From assembly GCA_001430745.1 (NCBI GenBank), contig KQ482050.1:217715-248062 (forward strand): 30,348 bases of DNA. Reading direction: 5' to 3'. This document shows positions 29,385 through 30,348 of the stretch, one piece after another. The notes beneath the pieces are model-generated. The model was not told the origin of the DNA. It was given only the letters and a program-made list of their open reading frames with translations, and did not search any database. Position 1 is the first letter of the stretch, and every line of letters starts with the position of its first letter. Position numbers and translations under genes: made by a program. The DNA comes from Auxenochlorella pyrenoidosa (taxonomy: Eukaryota > Chlorophyta > Trebouxiophyceae > Chlorellales > Chlorellaceae).

Positions 29385-30348
29385 TCAGTACTTGCCCCAC
29401 CAGGTGCCGTTCTCGCGGTGCTGCAGGGGGGAGAGGGCAGCAAGGGAGGCGGGCCTATGGAGGACACAGAGGAGCACACACAGTCCCCTGGCGACTGCCC
29501 TAAATTGCCAGTGCACAGCCTGCCAACCACAAGATCATGCCTTGCAGCATTGGGCGCCAGCGAGAGCAGCAGCAAACAGGGGGCCATGCGGGCCACGTGC
29601 CAGGGCTGCCCCTCACCTCCTCCCAGTTGGCGAGCCACTCGTCCTACGGCAGGATAGGGAGGGGAAACTCATCAATGGCATGGAGAACGGGGAGAAGAAA
29701 CCCATGAATGGCAGAGGCGAGGCTCGAAGGAGCGCGCAGAGCGCCTGCCCGGCCCACCCTGCTGCTCTGGGCGCCGGCGCCCGGACTGGGTGCAGGCAGC
29801 AGCCCAACCGACTGCTGCGGGACAGCCGGCGGGCCGTGGCACAAAACGGCAGGGTGTCCTGCGTACGCCCAGCAGGCTGCATCACGCGCATCCCCTGTCA
29901 GGCTGCCCCCTGTGCCCTGCCGTAACCACTCACGGGGCAGATCGACCTGCAGGCATGGGGAGGTAAGGAGGTCGGGCGGAGGTTGGCCAATGCTTGGCAG
30001 AGGGTGGAGCAGGCAGGCAGGCAGGCAGGCATTGGGGCGGGCGACTGAGGAGCTCGGACATGGCCGGCTGCATGAGGTGGCGCGGACGCGCTCGCTTTCA
30101 CCTTGCCCAACGGCGTGGGGCCACCGGCAGCGCTGCGCTCGACGCTGATGCAGCGTGAGACTGTGCCCCGGAGCATCGGCGCGGCGAACAAGCACGGGCG
30201 GCAGCAGAGGGGCGGCAGCCAGGTGCCTGCCAGCGGCCTGCCCCAACCACCGCATGTCCTCCTTCAGCTTAGCGCGGCCGCCCGCGGCCCCCCCCACCAA
30301 TGCCCCACTCACCGCACGTCCTTTTTCAGCTTAGCGTGGCCGCCCCCG
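29385..30348 (-). CDS. 3' exons of a small unidentified protein gene, partial
   Basis: Terminal exon 29420-29385 (HRENGTWWGKY then TGA) follows a CTGCAG acceptor; the preceding exon, about 29645-29619, reads DEWLANWEE, both phase 0. Upstream pieces: a 13-nt exon-like stretch at 29946-29934 (VDLP), an exon up to about 30096 reading MLRGTVSRCISVERS and GGPTPLGK, and at the edge AKLKKDVR (30348-30313) with a second version AKLKEDMR ending at 30251, each followed by a donor. The 13-nt piece leaves phase 1 whereas DEWL enters in phase 0, so an exon is missing from my model or a donor is wrong. If the Met at 30176 is the start, the basic Ser/Arg-rich N-terminus could be an organelle presequence. 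I do not recognise the family. Confidence 0.4.
30006..30032. repeat. (CAGG)n tetranucleotide tract
   Basis: Perfect CAGG repeat in an intron of the right-edge (-) gene, the same motif as the CCTG tracts elsewhere in the window. Confidence 0.85.

Noticed and set aside
1..30348. tRNA or rRNA genes
   Set aside because: Isolated GGTTCAAAT-like T-loop strings (for example near 169) have no matching acceptor stem; no rRNA-like sequence was recognised.

Overview
The window is nuclear DNA of a green alga, most likely a Chlorella/Micractinium-type trebouxiophyte. It is very GC-rich. Genes are split into many short exons with GT-AG and, unusually often, GC-AG introns. TGTAA motifs of the kind chlorophytes use as polyadenylation signals follow several stop codons, and no bacterial gene organisation is present. 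All gene models were built by hand from splice sites and reading phase; every complete model closes in frame.

Layout: the last exon of a (+) gene (46-140); two small secreted Cys-rich genes on (-) (905-2028 and 2473-3148); about 3 kb without a confident gene but with a striking AT-richer dyad-repeat block (4894-5118); a six-exon membrane protein gene on (+) (6142-8913) whose introns carry copied splice sites; a secreted Ala/Cys-rich gene on (+) (10183-14623) whose first exon holds a 5'-truncated LINE retrotransposon (10253-12165, 11-bp target duplication); two larger paralogues on (-) (15321-18854 and 19580-22444); a serine carboxypeptidase (S10) gene on (-) (22972-27053); a divergently transcribed ShKT-Kunitz gene on (+) (27403-28702); and the end of a small unidentified (-) gene at the right edge.

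The main discovery candidate is the five-member local family (905-2028, 2473-3148, 10183-14623, 15321-18854, 19580-22444). All members have a signal peptide, a basic motif of the R-R/K-x-L-x type just after it (weakest in the LINE-bearing gene), and a C-terminal Cys domain with CC, QCxC, CQ(Y/F)xK and, near the end, CxC. The two small genes are little more than this core. The three larger ones insert Ala/Ser/Thr-rich modules, one or a few per exon, with their own conserved cysteines. They look like extracellular or cell-wall proteins that grew by adding modules; I do not recognise the family.

The second candidate is the LINE. Removing it and one target copy restores one continuous signal-peptide exon. 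As it stands, the LINE also supplies a GT donor, and its CTTT tail forms the polypyrimidine tract of an acceptor; both are in phase, so the insertion may be spliced out as a new intron.

The S10 carboxypeptidase and the Kunitz protein are both predicted to be secreted and share a 349-bp divergent promoter region, which may mean co-regulation in extracellular proteolysis.
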